Assembly (NCBI GenBank): GCA_902805545.1
Contig: CADCTD010000165.1
Coordinates: 1-64,000, forward strand
DNA from: an uncultured Craurococcus sp.
Lineage (GTDB): Bacteria > Pseudomonadota > Alphaproteobacteria > Acetobacterales > Acetobacteraceae
Length of the DNA stretch: 64,000 nt
Direction: 5' to 3'
How positions within the stretch are numbered: position 1 is the first letter of the stretch; the number at the start of each line of letters is the position of its first letter. Under the pieces are notes generated by a model. The model saw only the letters and a program-made list of their open reading frames with translations. It was not told the DNA's origin and ran no database searches. Position numbers and translations under genes: made by a program. Shown one piece after another: positions 44,898-53,665 of this stretch.

Positions 44898-46040
44898 ATG
44901 AGCTTGCCACTGGAGGGCGTCAGGGTGATCGAGGTGGGCCAGGCTCTGGCCGGGCCCCTCGCCGGGGTGATCCTGGCCGATCTCGGCGCCGACGTGATCA
45001 AGATCGAGAAGCCCGATGGCGGCGACGATGCGCGGCTCTGGGGCCCTCCCTTCGGGCCCGATGGCGAGACCTCGCTCTACTTCCACAGCCAGAACCGCAA
45101 CAAGCGCAGCGTCGTCCTCGACTTGAAGAACCCCGCCGATATCGAGACGCTGCACGCGCTCTGCGAGACCGGCGACATCCTCATCCAGAACCTCCGCCCC
45201 GGCGTGGTCGAGGAGATCGGCATCGGGCCGGAGGCGATGCTGGAGCGCCACCCGCGCCTCGTCTACTGCTCCATCTGGGCCTTCGGCTACCAGGGGCCGA
45301 TGCGCATGCGCCCGGGCTTCGACCCGCTGCTGCAGGCCTTCGGCGGCATGATGAGCGTGACAGGCCGTCCGCAGGACCCGCCGACCTTTTGCGGCGCCTC
45401 GATCAACGACAAGGCGACGGGCCTGTTCTGCGCGGTCGGCGCGCTCGCCGGCCTGCGCCAGCGCGACAGGACCGGCCGCGGCTGCCTGATCGACACCTCG
45501 CTGCTGGAGACGGCCGCCTTCTGGGTCGAGGGCCAGGTCAACCAGCACCTGGCGACCGGCGACGTGCCGACGCGCCACGGCACCGGCGCCGCCGTCATCG
45601 TGCCTTACCAGGTCTTCGAAACGGTCGACCGCCCGCTCTGCCTCGCCGCCGGCAACGACCGGCTCTTCGCCCGCGCGGCGAAGGTGCTCGGCCATCCGGA
45701 ATGGGCCGAGGACCCGCGCTTCGCCCGCGGCGCCAGCCGCGTGCGCAACAAGGCCGCGCTGCTGCCGATGGTCGCCGAGGCGCTGCGCGGCAACACGCGC
45801 GACCATTGGCTCACGGCGCTCGAGGCGGTCGGCGTGCCCTGCGCGCCCGTCAACGATATCGGCGAGCTGGCGGCGAGCGAGCAATTCGCCGCCATCGACA
45901 TGGTGCAGGCCTTGCCCGAGAGCGGCGTGAAGGTGCTCGGCCTGCCGATCAACATCGACCGCGCCCGCCCCAGGTCGCCGCGCCGCGCGCCGGCACTCGG
46001 CGAGCACACCGCGGAGGTGCTCGCCGCGCTCAAGCGGTAG
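44898..46040 (+). CDS. CaiB/BaiF family CoA transferase
   Basis: A 380-residue class III CoA transferase that moves CoA between carboxylic acids. The family start GVRVIEVGQALAGPLAGVILADLGADVIKIEKPDGGD, the RNKRSVVLDLKNP motif and the catalytic Asp in MRPGFDPLLQAFGGMMS are present, and the C-terminal GEHTAEVL is typical. The start is ATG 44898 (MSLPLEG), with AGGGA upstream. It may activate a substrate for the neighbouring TPP enzyme or carbamoylase pathway, which is speculation. Confidence 0.93.
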   Translation: MSLPLEGVRVIEVGQALAGPLAGVILADLGADVIKIEKPDGGDDARLWGPPFGPDGETSLYFHSQNRNKRSVVLDLKNPADIETLHALCETGDILIQNLRPGVVEEIGIGPEAMLERHPRLVYCSIWAFGYQGPMRMRPGFDPLLQAFGGMMSVTGRPQDPPTFCGASINDKATGLFCAVGALAGLRQRDRTGRGCLIDTSLLETAAFWVEGQVNQHLATGDVPTRHGTGAAVIVPYQVFETVDRPLCLAAGNDRLFARAAKVLGHPEWAEDPRFARGASRVRNKAALLPMVAEALRGNTRDHWLTALEAVGVPCAPVNDIGELAASEQFAAIDMVQALPESGVKVLGLPINIDRARPRSPRRAPALGEHTAEVLAALKR

Positions 46041-46137
46041 AACGCGGATGCCCTTCCGCGGCTTCGCCGCGGAAGGTCTCGCGGAAGCGAGGCGCCATCG
46101 GGGCCCCCGCGACGCCGCGCAGCGGTGTGGCGGGGAT

Positions 46138-46449
46138 TCAGCCGGCCGGCGTCAGCACATGGATGACCCGGCTGGCGAGCATCTCCTTGGTCTTTGCCGC
46201 ATATTCCTTCATGTGCGGCGCGGCGCCATGCGCCTTCAGCGCCTCGATGCTCTCCCACTTCTCGATCACGCAGAAGCTGTCGGGCCCGAGCGGCGTCTGG
46301 ATGGCGCCCATCCCCTCCGCATCGATGGCGGGGCCGTACTCGATGCAGCCCTGCTCGGCATGCACGGCCGGCATGTTGGCGCGGAAGGCGGCGAGCACTT
46401 GCTCCCGCATGCCGGGCTTCGCGGTGATGATGGCGAGGACATGGATCAT
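46138..46449 (-). CDS. antibiotic biosynthesis monooxygenase (YgiN-like)
   Basis: A 103-residue ABM-domain protein, like the quinol monooxygenase YgiN. The compact alpha-beta sandwich is suggested by IHVLAIITAKPGMREQVLAAF, EQGCIEYGPAID, FCVIEKWESIEALKAHGAAPHMKEYAAKT. The start is ATG 46449; a 22-codon extension upstream is not conserved in type. Typical members oxidise small aromatics without cofactors, or have unknown roles. The downstream gene on the same strand is absent; the upstream one is a Bug receptor. Confidence 0.87.
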   Translation of the reverse strand: MIHVLAIITAKPGMREQVLAAFRANMPAVHAEQGCIEYGPAIDAEGMGAIQTPLGPDSFCVIEKWESIEALKAHGAAPHMKEYAAKTKEMLASRVIHVLTPAG

Positions 46450-46517
46450 GATGCCGGACGCTCCCCTTGGCTGGCGGCGGCAGGCTACGCGCCGTGCCGC
46501 CGCCAGCCAAGACATGG

Positions 46518-47483
46518 TCAGTTCTGCGGCACGTCCAGCTTGCTGAGGATCGGCCGCCAGCGCTCCGCCTCGCTCGCCATGAAGCGGGCGAATTCCTCCG
46601 GCGTGCTGCCCTTCGGGAACTGCCCGTCATTGGTCAGCCGCTCGCGGACCTTCGCATCCTGCAGCGCCTGCACCGCCGCCGCATTCAGCCGCTCCACCGC
46701 CGCCGCCGGCGTGCGCGCCGGGGCGAGGAGGCCGAACCAGCTCTCCGCCACCAGGCCGGGGAAGCTCTCGGCGAAGGCCGGCGCATCGGGCGTCGAGCTG
46801 ACCCGCTGCGCGCTCGTCCAGCCGAGGATGCGCCCCTGGTCGTTGCGGTAGACCGGCAGCGCCGTGCTGCCCGCCACCACCAGCAGGTCGAGGTTGCCGG
46901 CGAGGAAGTCGTTCAGCTGCGCCGCGTCGCCGCGATAGGTCACGTCCTGCATCTGCAGGCCGAGCCGGTCGAGCACCATCAGCATCGCCATGTTGGTGAG
47001 CGTGGTCGGCCCGTTGGTGCCGTAGGTGATGCGCCCGGGCCGCGCCTTGGCCGCCGCCACGAGTGCGGCGATATCCGCCGGCCCGTCCTTCCGTGCGATG
47101 ACCGCGAAGGGGAAGGTGGAGGCCAGCGTGATCGGCGCGAAATCCTCCGGCTTGTAGGCGAGCCGGCGGTAGATCAGCGGGTTGATGGTCAGCGTCGTGC
47201 CGGCCGCCATCAGCACCGTATGCCCGTCCGGCTCGGCGCGCGCGACGTATTCGGCGCCGATGATGGTGTTGCCGCCCGCCCGGTTCTCCACCTGCACGGG
47301 CCTGCCCAGCACATCGGTCATCCGCTCCGCCAGCAGCCGCGTCAGCACGTCCGTGCTGCCGCCGGGCGCGAAGGGCACGACGATGGTGACGGGCCGGCTG
47401 GGGAAGGCCCCCTGGGCGAGTGCGGGCGCGGCCAGCAGGCTCGCCGCCAGCGCGAGGCCGGCGCGGCGGGTGGTCTCGGTCAT
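46518..47483 (-). CDS. Bug/TctC-family periplasmic solute receptor
   Basis: A 321-residue exported receptor of the tripartite tricarboxylate transporter group. The signal peptide is RRAGLALAASLLAAPALAQ. Family marks are VTIVVPFAPGGSTDVLTR, VQVENRAGGNTIIGAEYVARAEPDGHT and YGTNGPTTLTNMAML. It has no transporter membrane subunits nearby. It lies just downstream of a carbamoylase gene on the same strand, so the ligand may be the acid or amino acid released there, but this is inference. Confidence 0.92.
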   Translation of the reverse strand: MTETTRRAGLALAASLLAAPALAQGAFPSRPVTIVVPFAPGGSTDVLTRLLAERMTDVLGRPVQVENRAGGNTIIGAEYVARAEPDGHTVLMAAGTTLTINPLIYRRLAYKPEDFAPITLASTFPFAVIARKDGPADIAALVAAAKARPGRITYGTNGPTTLTNMAMLMVLDRLGLQMQDVTYRGDAAQLNDFLAGNLDLLVVAGSTALPVYRNDQGRILGWTSAQRVSSTPDAPAFAESFPGLVAESWFGLLAPARTPAAAVERLNAAAVQALQDAKVRERLTNDGQFPKGSTPEEFARFMASEAERWRPILSKLDVPQN

Positions 47484-47500
47484 GGGTGTTTCTTCTCCCG

Positions 47501-47526
47501 GTCTTGCGTGGTGGTCTTGCGTGGTG
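47501..47526. repeat. 13-bp tandem duplication
   Basis: Two perfect 13-base copies (GTCTTGCGTGGTG) at 47501-47513 and 47514-47526 lie between the Bug start and the carbamoylase stop. A simple recent slippage duplication is likely; no function is apparent. Confidence 0.8.
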
Positions 47527-47527
47527 G

Positions 47528-48469
47528 TCAGGCGGGCGGCTCGGCGCCCACCTGGTCGACGATGCGGCGGTAATGCTCCGGCCGCCTGTGGGCGGCGAAG
47601 TTGAACATCTTCTCCTTCCCCTGGCGGCAGAGGTCGAGGTCGCAGTCGGCGACCAGCAGCTCGTCGCCGAGCGTCCTCGCCTGCGCCACCAGCACCCCGT
47701 TCGGGTCGATGATGCAGGAGCCGCCGATGAGGCCGGAGCCGTCCTCGTCGCCCGCCTTCGCCACGGAGACCGCCCAGGTCGCGTTCATGTAGGCATTGGC
47801 CTGCACGGCGAGGGTGGAGTGGAAGGTGCGGATCTCCTCGTTCTCGGTCCGGCCGCCATTCGGGTCGTAGGCCGCGGAGTTGTAGCCCATCACCATCAGC
47901 TCCACGCCCTGCAGGCCGTAGACGCGCCAGGCCTCCGGCCAGCGGCGGTCGTTGCAGACGAGCATGCCCATCACCGGCGCGCCCCAGCCGGCCGGGCCGC
48001 GGAAGGCGGGGAAGCCGAGATCGCCATACTCGAAATAGCGCTTCTCGAGTTGCTGGAAGCGGTCGCCCGCCCGCGGTTCCACCGAGCCCGGCAGGTGCAC
48101 CTTGCGGTACTTGCCGAGCACCGCCCCATCCGGCCCGGTGGTGATGGCGCTGTTGAAGCGCTGGCCGCCCGGCGTCAGCTCCGCATAGCCGACATAGAAG
48201 CCGATGCCGAGCGCGCGCGCCCGGTCGAAGAGCGGCTGCACCTGCGGGTTCGGCATGGCGCGCTCGAAATAGGCGTCGAGCTCCGCCCCCTCCAGCAGCC
48301 AGCGCGGGAAGAAGGTGGTGAGGGCGAGTTCCGGGAAGACGACGAGCTGCGCCCCTTCCCGCGCCGCGTCCTCGAGCAGCGCGACCATGCGGGCGAGGAT
48401 GGCCTCGCGGCCGTCGGCCCGCTGGTTGGGGCCCATCTGCGCGGCGGCGAGGCGGAGGGTACGGGGCAA
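47528..48469 (-). CDS. N-carbamoyl-D-amino-acid hydrolase-like nitrilase
   Basis: A 313-residue carbon-nitrogen hydrolase. The Glu-Lys-Cys triad is in VVFPELALTTFFPR, LGKYRKVHLPG and MLVCNDRRWPEAWR; the last motif is characteristic of N-carbamoyl-D-amino acid amidohydrolases, which make D-amino acids, CO2 and ammonia from hydantoin breakdown products. Length fits (about 304 in Agrobacterium). No hydantoinase lies beside it, so the physiological carbamoyl substrate is open. It is followed by a Bug receptor gene. Confidence 0.88.
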   Translation of the reverse strand: MPRTLRLAAAQMGPNQRADGREAILARMVALLEDAAREGAQLVVFPELALTTFFPRWLLEGAELDAYFERAMPNPQVQPLFDRARALGIGFYVGYAELTPGGQRFNSAITTGPDGAVLGKYRKVHLPGSVEPRAGDRFQQLEKRYFEYGDLGFPAFRGPAGWGAPVMGMLVCNDRRWPEAWRVYGLQGVELMVMGYNSAAYDPNGGRTENEEIRTFHSTLAVQANAYMNATWAVSVAKAGDEDGSGLIGGSCIIDPNGVLVAQARTLGDELLVADCDLDLCRQGKEKMFNFAAHRRPEHYRRIVDQVGAEPPA

Positions 48470-48655
48470 GGCAGCGCGCTCCCTGGCGGCGGGTTCCGAG
48501 GCCTGCCTTCATGCCGGGGGTCCGCCGCCCGCGCAACCGGCCGCGCGGGGCAAGGAAGCGGATTGCCAGGCCACGCCCTGCCTCTAGCCTGATGGGCCGC
48601 TGGAGACCCGCCCCATGCCTGACGCCGCCCCCCTCCCCCGCCGGATCATCGCCCC

Positions 48656-49420
48656 ATGAGGCCCGACCGCTTCACCGGCCAGGTGGCCCTCGTCACCGGC
48701 GCCGCCTCCGGCCTCGGCCGCGCCACCGCCATCGGCCTGGCGCGCGAGGGCGCCCGGCTGATGCTGCTCGACCGCGACGCGGACGGCCTCGCCGAGACCG
48801 CGGCGCTGTGCCCCGGCGCCCTGACGCTGGCCGGCGACGCCTCGCAAGCGGCGGATGTCGAGGCGGCCGTCGCCGGGGCCGCGAGCCTCGGCCCGCTCCG
48901 CCTGCTGGTGACGGCGGCCGGCCTGCTCGGCCCCGTCCGCCCGGCGACCGAGGTGGAGGAGGCGGAGTGGGACCGGCTCTTCGCCGTCAACGTGAAGGGC
49001 ACCTGGCTCGCCGCCCGCGCCGCCTTCCCCAGGATGCGGGCGGCCGGCGGCGGGGCCATGGTCGCCTTCGCCTCGGCGGCGGGGCTGGTCGGTTCGCCCA
49101 CCATGCCGGCCTATTCGGCGAGCAAGGGCGCGGTGGTGCTGCTGACGCGGAGCCTCGCCGTGGCCCATGCCGCCGAGGGCATCCGCGTCAACTGCGTCTG
49201 CCCCGGCTCGATCGAGACGCCGATGCTGGAGGAGACCTTCGCCAGCGCCGGCGACCCGGCGGCCCGCGCCGCGCGCGAGGCCCTGTTCCGCGCCCGCCAC
49301 CCCATCGGCCGCTTCGGCCGGGCGGAGGAGGTGGCGGATGCCGTGCTCTTCCTGCTGAGCGCCGAGGCCGGCTTCGTCACCGGCGTCGCGCTCCCCGTCG
49401 ATGGAGGCCGGCTTGCCTGA
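48656..49420 (+). CDS. short-chain dehydrogenase/reductase
   Basis: A 254-residue SDR oxidoreductase. The NAD(P)-binding motif is TGAASGLGRA, the active site has Ser in ASAAGLVGS and YSASK, and NAGLL-like TAAGLLGPV lies between. The C-terminus VTGVALPVDGGRLA is typical. An Asp follows strand two (LLDRDADG), suggesting NAD preference. It overlaps the next SDR gene by 20 bases, so the two are co-transcribed. The substrate, usually an alcohol or keto group, is unknown. Confidence 0.9.
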   Translation: MRPDRFTGQVALVTGAASGLGRATAIGLAREGARLMLLDRDADGLAETAALCPGALTLAGDASQAADVEAAVAGAASLGPLRLLVTAAGLLGPVRPATEVEEAEWDRLFAVNVKGTWLAARAAFPRMRAAGGGAMVAFASAAGLVGSPTMPAYSASKGAVVLLTRSLAVAHAAEGIRVNCVCPGSIETPMLEETFASAGDPAARAAREALFRARHPIGRFGRAEEVADAVLFLLSAEAGFVTGVALPVDGGRLA

Positions 49421-50189
49421 CCCTGTTTCCCATGGGGGACGCTTCGCCGGCCGCACGGCCATCGTCACCGGCGCGGCGCGCGGCATCGGCGCCGCCACCG
49501 CCGCAAGGCTGGCCGAGGAGGGCGCGCAGGTCCTGCTCGCCGACCAGGCGCCGGAGGTGATGGCGCAGGCCGAGGCGCTGGGCGGCGTCGGCCTCCGCAT
49601 CGACCTCGCCGCGCGCGGGGCGGGCGAGGCGGTGGTCGATACCGCGCTCGATGCCTTCGGCCGGCTCGACATCCTGGTCAACAATGCCGGCATCGGCGGC
49701 TCGAAGCCGCTCGTCGAGTCGGATGACGCGCTGATCGACCGTTTCCTCGACATCAATCTCGGCGCGGTGCTGCGGCTGACCCGGGCCGCCATCCCCCACC
49801 TGGCGCGGCCGGGCGGGAGGATCGTCTCCGTCGCCTCGACCTTCGGCATCGCCGGCCATCCCGGCACCACCGCCTATGCCGTCGCCAAGGCCGGCATCGC
49901 GCAGATGACGCGGCAGCTGGCCGGCGAGCTCGGGCCGGAGGGCATCCTCGTCAATGCCGTCGCCCCCGGCGTGATCGAGACGGCGATGACCGAGGGGCAT
50001 CTCGGCAGCGCCTACTACCGCCGCGCGGTGCTGGAGCCGACGCCGCTGCGCCGCGCCGGAACGCCCGGCGAAGTGGCCGCCGTCATCGCCTTCCTCGCCT
50101 CCGCCGACGCGGCCTATGTCTCGGGCCAGGTGATCGCCGTCGATGGCGGATGGCTTGCAGCCCGGCATCCGCCGCGCGAGGCTGGCTGA
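49401..50189 (+). CDS. short-chain dehydrogenase/reductase
   Basis: A 262-residue SDR with the cofactor loop VTGAARGIGAAT, LVNNAGIGGS, catalytic Ser in SVASTFGIAGHP and YAVAK. The strand-two Asp (LLADQAPE) suggests NAD. It begins inside the previous SDR gene, and ATG 49401 is the first start of the frame. Paired SDRs often work on successive or alternative steps of a sugar or hydroxyacid pathway. The end RHPPREAG extends slightly past the family's usual VDGGW ending. Confidence 0.88.
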   Translation: MEAGLPDPVSHGGRFAGRTAIVTGAARGIGAATAARLAEEGAQVLLADQAPEVMAQAEALGGVGLRIDLAARGAGEAVVDTALDAFGRLDILVNNAGIGGSKPLVESDDALIDRFLDINLGAVLRLTRAAIPHLARPGGRIVSVASTFGIAGHPGTTAYAVAKAGIAQMTRQLAGELGPEGILVNAVAPGVIETAMTEGHLGSAYYRRAVLEPTPLRRAGTPGEVAAVIAFLASADAAYVSGQVIAVDGGWLAARHPPREAG

Positions 50190-50209
50190 AACCACCGAGG
50201 GGGCGATCC

Positions 50210-51040
50210 ATGATCGACATGCGGGTGAACTGGCCGGGCGGCGCCAAGGTCGCGGTGATGCTGACCTTCGACTTCGATGCGGAAACGCTCTGGCTCTCGC
50301 GCGACCCGGAGAATGCCCGCCGCCCCGGCATCCTCAGCCAGGGGGCCTATGGCGCCAAGGTCGGCGTGCCGATGATCCTCGAGGTGCTGCGGCAGGAGGG
50401 CGTGAAGGCGACCTTCTTCGTCGTCGGCTGGACTGCGGAGAAGCACACCGCGCGCGCCGAGATGATCCTGCGCGAGGGGCATGAGATCGCCCATCACAGC
50501 TATTCCCATAGCTGGATCGACCCGGCCTTCCCCGACAAGGAGGTCGAGGAGATGGAGCGCGGCCTCGAGGCGCTGAAGCGCTGCCTCGGCGTCGTGCCGC
50601 GCGGCTACCGCTCGCCGGCGGGCGAGACCAGCGACAACCTCATCCGTCTGCTGAAGAAGCACGACTTCCTCTACGACAGCTCCCTGCTCGACCACATCAA
50701 CCCCTACCGGCACGTCATGCCCGACGGCAGCCCGGGCCCGATCGAGCTGCCCTGGCACTGGAGCCTGGACGACGCGCCGCATGCGCTGTTCTCGATCAAG
50801 TCGCCGCGGCCGATCTTCCCCAACAGCCATATCCGCGAGATCTTCCAGGAGGAGTTCCGCGAGATCTACCGCTGGGGCGGGCTCTACAACCTGGTGATGC
50901 ACCCGCAGGTGAGCGGCCGCCCGAGCCGCGTCGCGCTGCTGCGCGAGATGATCCAGTGGATCAAGACCTTCCCCGATGTGTGGTTCGCCACCGGCACCGA
51001 GGTCGCCGAGGCCTGGTCCGCGGCGCATGAAGCGGAGTGA
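50210..51040 (+). CDS. polysaccharide deacetylase (NodB-fold) protein
   Basis: A 276-residue NodB-homology protein. Motif 1 is VMLTFDFDAETLW, with the metal-binding pair of aspartates, motif 2 is EIAHHSYSHSW (His-x3-His) and motif 3 is RGYRSPAGETS. No signal peptide is present, so it is more like the cytosolic PuuE/allantoinase-type or imidohydrolase-like members than an envelope deacetylase. ATG 50210 (MIDMRVNW). It lies between two SDR genes and a solute receptor gene, all on the plus strand. Confidence 0.88.
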   Translation: MIDMRVNWPGGAKVAVMLTFDFDAETLWLSRDPENARRPGILSQGAYGAKVGVPMILEVLRQEGVKATFFVVGWTAEKHTARAEMILREGHEIAHHSYSHSWIDPAFPDKEVEEMERGLEALKRCLGVVPRGYRSPAGETSDNLIRLLKKHDFLYDSSLLDHINPYRHVMPDGSPGPIELPWHWSLDDAPHALFSIKSPRPIFPNSHIREIFQEEFREIYRWGGLYNLVMHPQVSGRPSRVALLREMIQWIKTFPDVWFATGTEVAEAWSAAHEAE

Positions 51041-51044
51041 GAGC

Positions 51045-52631
51045 ATGATCGTCCGCCGCCTGCTCCTCGGCCTGGTTGCCGCCGGCAGCCTCGCCCTCGC
51101 CGCCGCCGCCCAGCCGCGCGAGCGGCCGCTGCGCCTCGTCGTCAATGTCGGGCTGCAGAATCTCGACCCGATCGCCAGCCCCTCCTTCGTCACCCGCAAC
51201 TTCGCCTACATGGTCTACGACACGCTCGTCGCCATGGACGGCAAGGGCGAGTTCCGGCCGCAGATGCTGGAAGGCTGGCAGGTCAGCGAGGACCGGCTGG
51301 CCTGGACCTTCACCCTGCGCCCCGGCCTCGAATTCAGCGACGGCATGCCGGTCACGGCGGATGACGTCGTCGCCTCGCTCAAGCGGTGGGGCGCGCGCGA
51401 TGCCATCGGGCGGCGGCTGATCGCGGCGACGAAGGAGTTCCGCGTCGAGGCGCCGAACCGCTTCGTGCTGCAGCTGGGGCAGCCCTTCGGCGGCGTGCTC
51501 GATGCGCTCGGCAAGCCGAGCGTGCACGTGCCCTTCATCATGCCCGCCCGCCTCGCCTCGGCGACGCCGCCGACCCAGGCGGTGCCGGAGGTGGTCGGCA
51601 GCGGCCCCTACCTCTTCATTAAGGAGGAATGGGTGCCCGGCGAGCGCACCTTCTTCCGCCGCAACCCGCGCTACGTCCCGCGCGCCGAGCCGGCCGATGG
51701 CCTCGCCGGCGGCAAGCTGGCGAAGATGGAGCGCGTCGAATTCATCACCCTGCCCGACATCGCGCTGCGGGCCGCGGCCATCACCCGCGGCGAGGTGGAC
51801 TACCTCGAATATGCGCCGATCGACTACCTGGCGAGGCTCCGCCGCGACCGGAACCTCGTCATCGCCAGCCCGGGCGGCATCGCGCATATCGTCGGCGGCG
51901 TCAGCATCAACCACCATGTCCCGCCCTTCGACCGGCTGCCGATGCGCCGCGCGCTGCAGGCGGCGCTCGATAGGGCGGAAATCCTGGCCGGCCATGGCCT
52001 GCCGGAGGGGATGGCGGATCCGGACTGCCTCTCGATGTATCTCTGCGGCACGCGCTACAGCACCGATGCGGGGGGCGAGGCCATCCGCCAGCCGAGCCTC
52101 GAGCGCGCCCGCGCCCTGCTGCGCGAGGCGGGCTACGACAACGAGCGCATCGTCTTCCTGCAGCCGGCCGACAGCGCGCTGATCAACCCGATGGCGCTCG
52201 TCGTCGTCGACCGCCTGAAGCGCGCCGGCTTCAACCTCGATGTGCAGGCCTCCGACTGGTCCTCGCTGGCGCAGCGCTGGGTCGGGCGGCAGCCGGTGGC
52301 GGAGGGCGGGTGGAACCTCATCTCCGTCATCTATACCGGCTTCGACATGGCGGACCCGCTCTCCAATGTCGGCATCGGCTACAACTGCACCAACACCCAG
52401 CCCTGGGGCTATTGCGTGCCGGAGATGACGCCGGTGCTGGAGCGCTTCGCCGCCGAGAGCGACCCGGCCAGGCGCCGCGCGCTGGCGGCGGAGCTGCAGC
52501 GCCTTGCCATCGAGAACGTCACCTTCCCGCTCGACGGGCAGTTCCAGGCGCCGGCGGTCTGGCGGGCGGAGCTGCGCGGGGTGATCGATTTCGGCTTCCC
52601 CGTGCTCTGGAACATCGAACGCGCCCGCTGA
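51045..52631 (+). CDS. peptide/nickel-type ABC transporter substrate-binding protein
   Basis: A 528-residue family 5 (SBP_bac_5) periplasmic receptor. A signal peptide (RRLLLGLVAAGSLALAAAAQ) precedes LVVNVGLQNLDPIASPSFVTRNFAYMVYDTLV and WTFTLRPGLEFSDGMPVTADDVVASLKRW, the family's hallmarks. Only the receptor is present: no DppB/C/D/F-type genes follow. It is four bases after the deacetylase gene, so the operon of SDR, SDR, deacetylase and receptor may take up and process one compound, which is inference. Confidence 0.92.
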   Translation: MIVRRLLLGLVAAGSLALAAAAQPRERPLRLVVNVGLQNLDPIASPSFVTRNFAYMVYDTLVAMDGKGEFRPQMLEGWQVSEDRLAWTFTLRPGLEFSDGMPVTADDVVASLKRWGARDAIGRRLIAATKEFRVEAPNRFVLQLGQPFGGVLDALGKPSVHVPFIMPARLASATPPTQAVPEVVGSGPYLFIKEEWVPGERTFFRRNPRYVPRAEPADGLAGGKLAKMERVEFITLPDIALRAAAITRGEVDYLEYAPIDYLARLRRDRNLVIASPGGIAHIVGGVSINHHVPPFDRLPMRRALQAALDRAEILAGHGLPEGMADPDCLSMYLCGTRYSTDAGGEAIRQPSLERARALLREAGYDNERIVFLQPADSALINPMALVVVDRLKRAGFNLDVQASDWSSLAQRWVGRQPVAEGGWNLISVIYTGFDMADPLSNVGIGYNCTNTQPWGYCVPEMTPVLERFAAESDPARRRALAAELQRLAIENVTFPLDGQFQAPAVWRAELRGVIDFGFPVLWNIERAR

Positions 52632-52669
52632 GGGTGGGCAGGCCGGGCCGGGGCGACTACATCGGGGGC

Positions 52670-53665
52670 ATGGAGATGCCCCCGAACCTCGCCCCCCTGG
52701 CCCTGACGATGGGCGAGCCCGCCGGCATCGGCGGCGAGATCGCGGCCGCCGCCTGGGCTGCGCTGCGCGCCACCGGCCCGGCCTTTTTCCTCATCGACGA
52801 CGCGACCCGGCTCTCCGGCGTTCCGCTGCGCCGCATCGAGGCGCCGGAGGAGGCCGCCGCGGTCTTCCCGGAAGCGCTGCCGGTGCTGCACCGGCCCCTG
52901 CCCCGCCCCGCAGTCCCGGGCCGGCTGGACACGGCCAATGCGCCGGCCGTCATCGCCGCCATCGACGAGGCGGTGGCGCTGGCCAAGGCCGGGCGGGCGG
53001 CGGGCGTCGTCACCAACCCGATCCAGAAATCGGTGCTCTACGCCGCCGGCTTCGCCCATCCGGGCCATACCGAGTACCTGGCCGAGATCGCCGGGACCGG
53101 GCGCCCGCCGGTGATGCTGCTCGCCTGCCCGGAGTTGCGCGTGGTGCCGGTGACGATCCATGAGCCGCTGCGCCAGGCCATCGCGCGCCTCACGCCGGCG
53201 CTGATCGCCGAGGTGGCGCGGCTGACGGCAGCCGGGCTGCGGCAGGATTTCGGCATCGCGGCGCCGCGGCTGGCCATTGCCGGCCTCAACCCGCATGCGG
53301 GGGAGGACGGCACGATCGGCACGGAGGACCGTGACATCGTGGCGCCGGCCGTTGCCATGCTGCGGGCCGAGGGGATCGATGCCCGCGGGCCCATCCCGCC
53401 GGACACCATGTTCACCGCCAAGGCGCGGCCGGGCTACGATGTGGCGCTCGGCCTCTATCACGACCAGGCGCTGATCCCGATCAAGGCCCTCGACATGGCG
53501 GGCGGGGTGAATGTCACCCTCGGCCTCTCCATCGTCCGCACCAGCCCGGACCATGGCACGGCGCTCGACATCGCCGGGCAGGGCATGGCCGATCCGGGCA
53601 GCCTGATCGCCGCCCTCCGCCTCGCGGCCGAGATCGCCGCCCACCGCAGGAAGTCGACCCGATGA
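52670..53665 (+). CDS. pdxA: 4-hydroxythreonine-4-phosphate dehydrogenase PdxA
   Basis: A 331-residue enzyme of vitamin B6 synthesis that oxidises 4-phosphohydroxy-L-threonine to an unstable amino ketone. Metal-binding histidines are in FAHPGHTEYLAE, LNPHAGEDG and LGLYHDQALIPIK; the start LALTMGEPAGIGGEIA and the end RTSPDHGTALDIAG are diagnostic. It overlaps pdxJ by ATGA, so the two enzymes that act in sequence are coupled. ATG 52670 or 52676 can serve as start. Confidence 0.95.
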   Translation: MEMPPNLAPLALTMGEPAGIGGEIAAAAWAALRATGPAFFLIDDATRLSGVPLRRIEAPEEAAAVFPEALPVLHRPLPRPAVPGRLDTANAPAVIAAIDEAVALAKAGRAAGVVTNPIQKSVLYAAGFAHPGHTEYLAEIAGTGRPPVMLLACPELRVVPVTIHEPLRQAIARLTPALIAEVARLTAAGLRQDFGIAAPRLAIAGLNPHAGEDGTIGTEDRDIVAPAVAMLRAEGIDARGPIPPDTMFTAKARPGYDVALGLYHDQALIPIKALDMAGGVNVTLGLSIVRTSPDHGTALDIAGQGMADPGSLIAALRLAAEIAAHRRKSTR

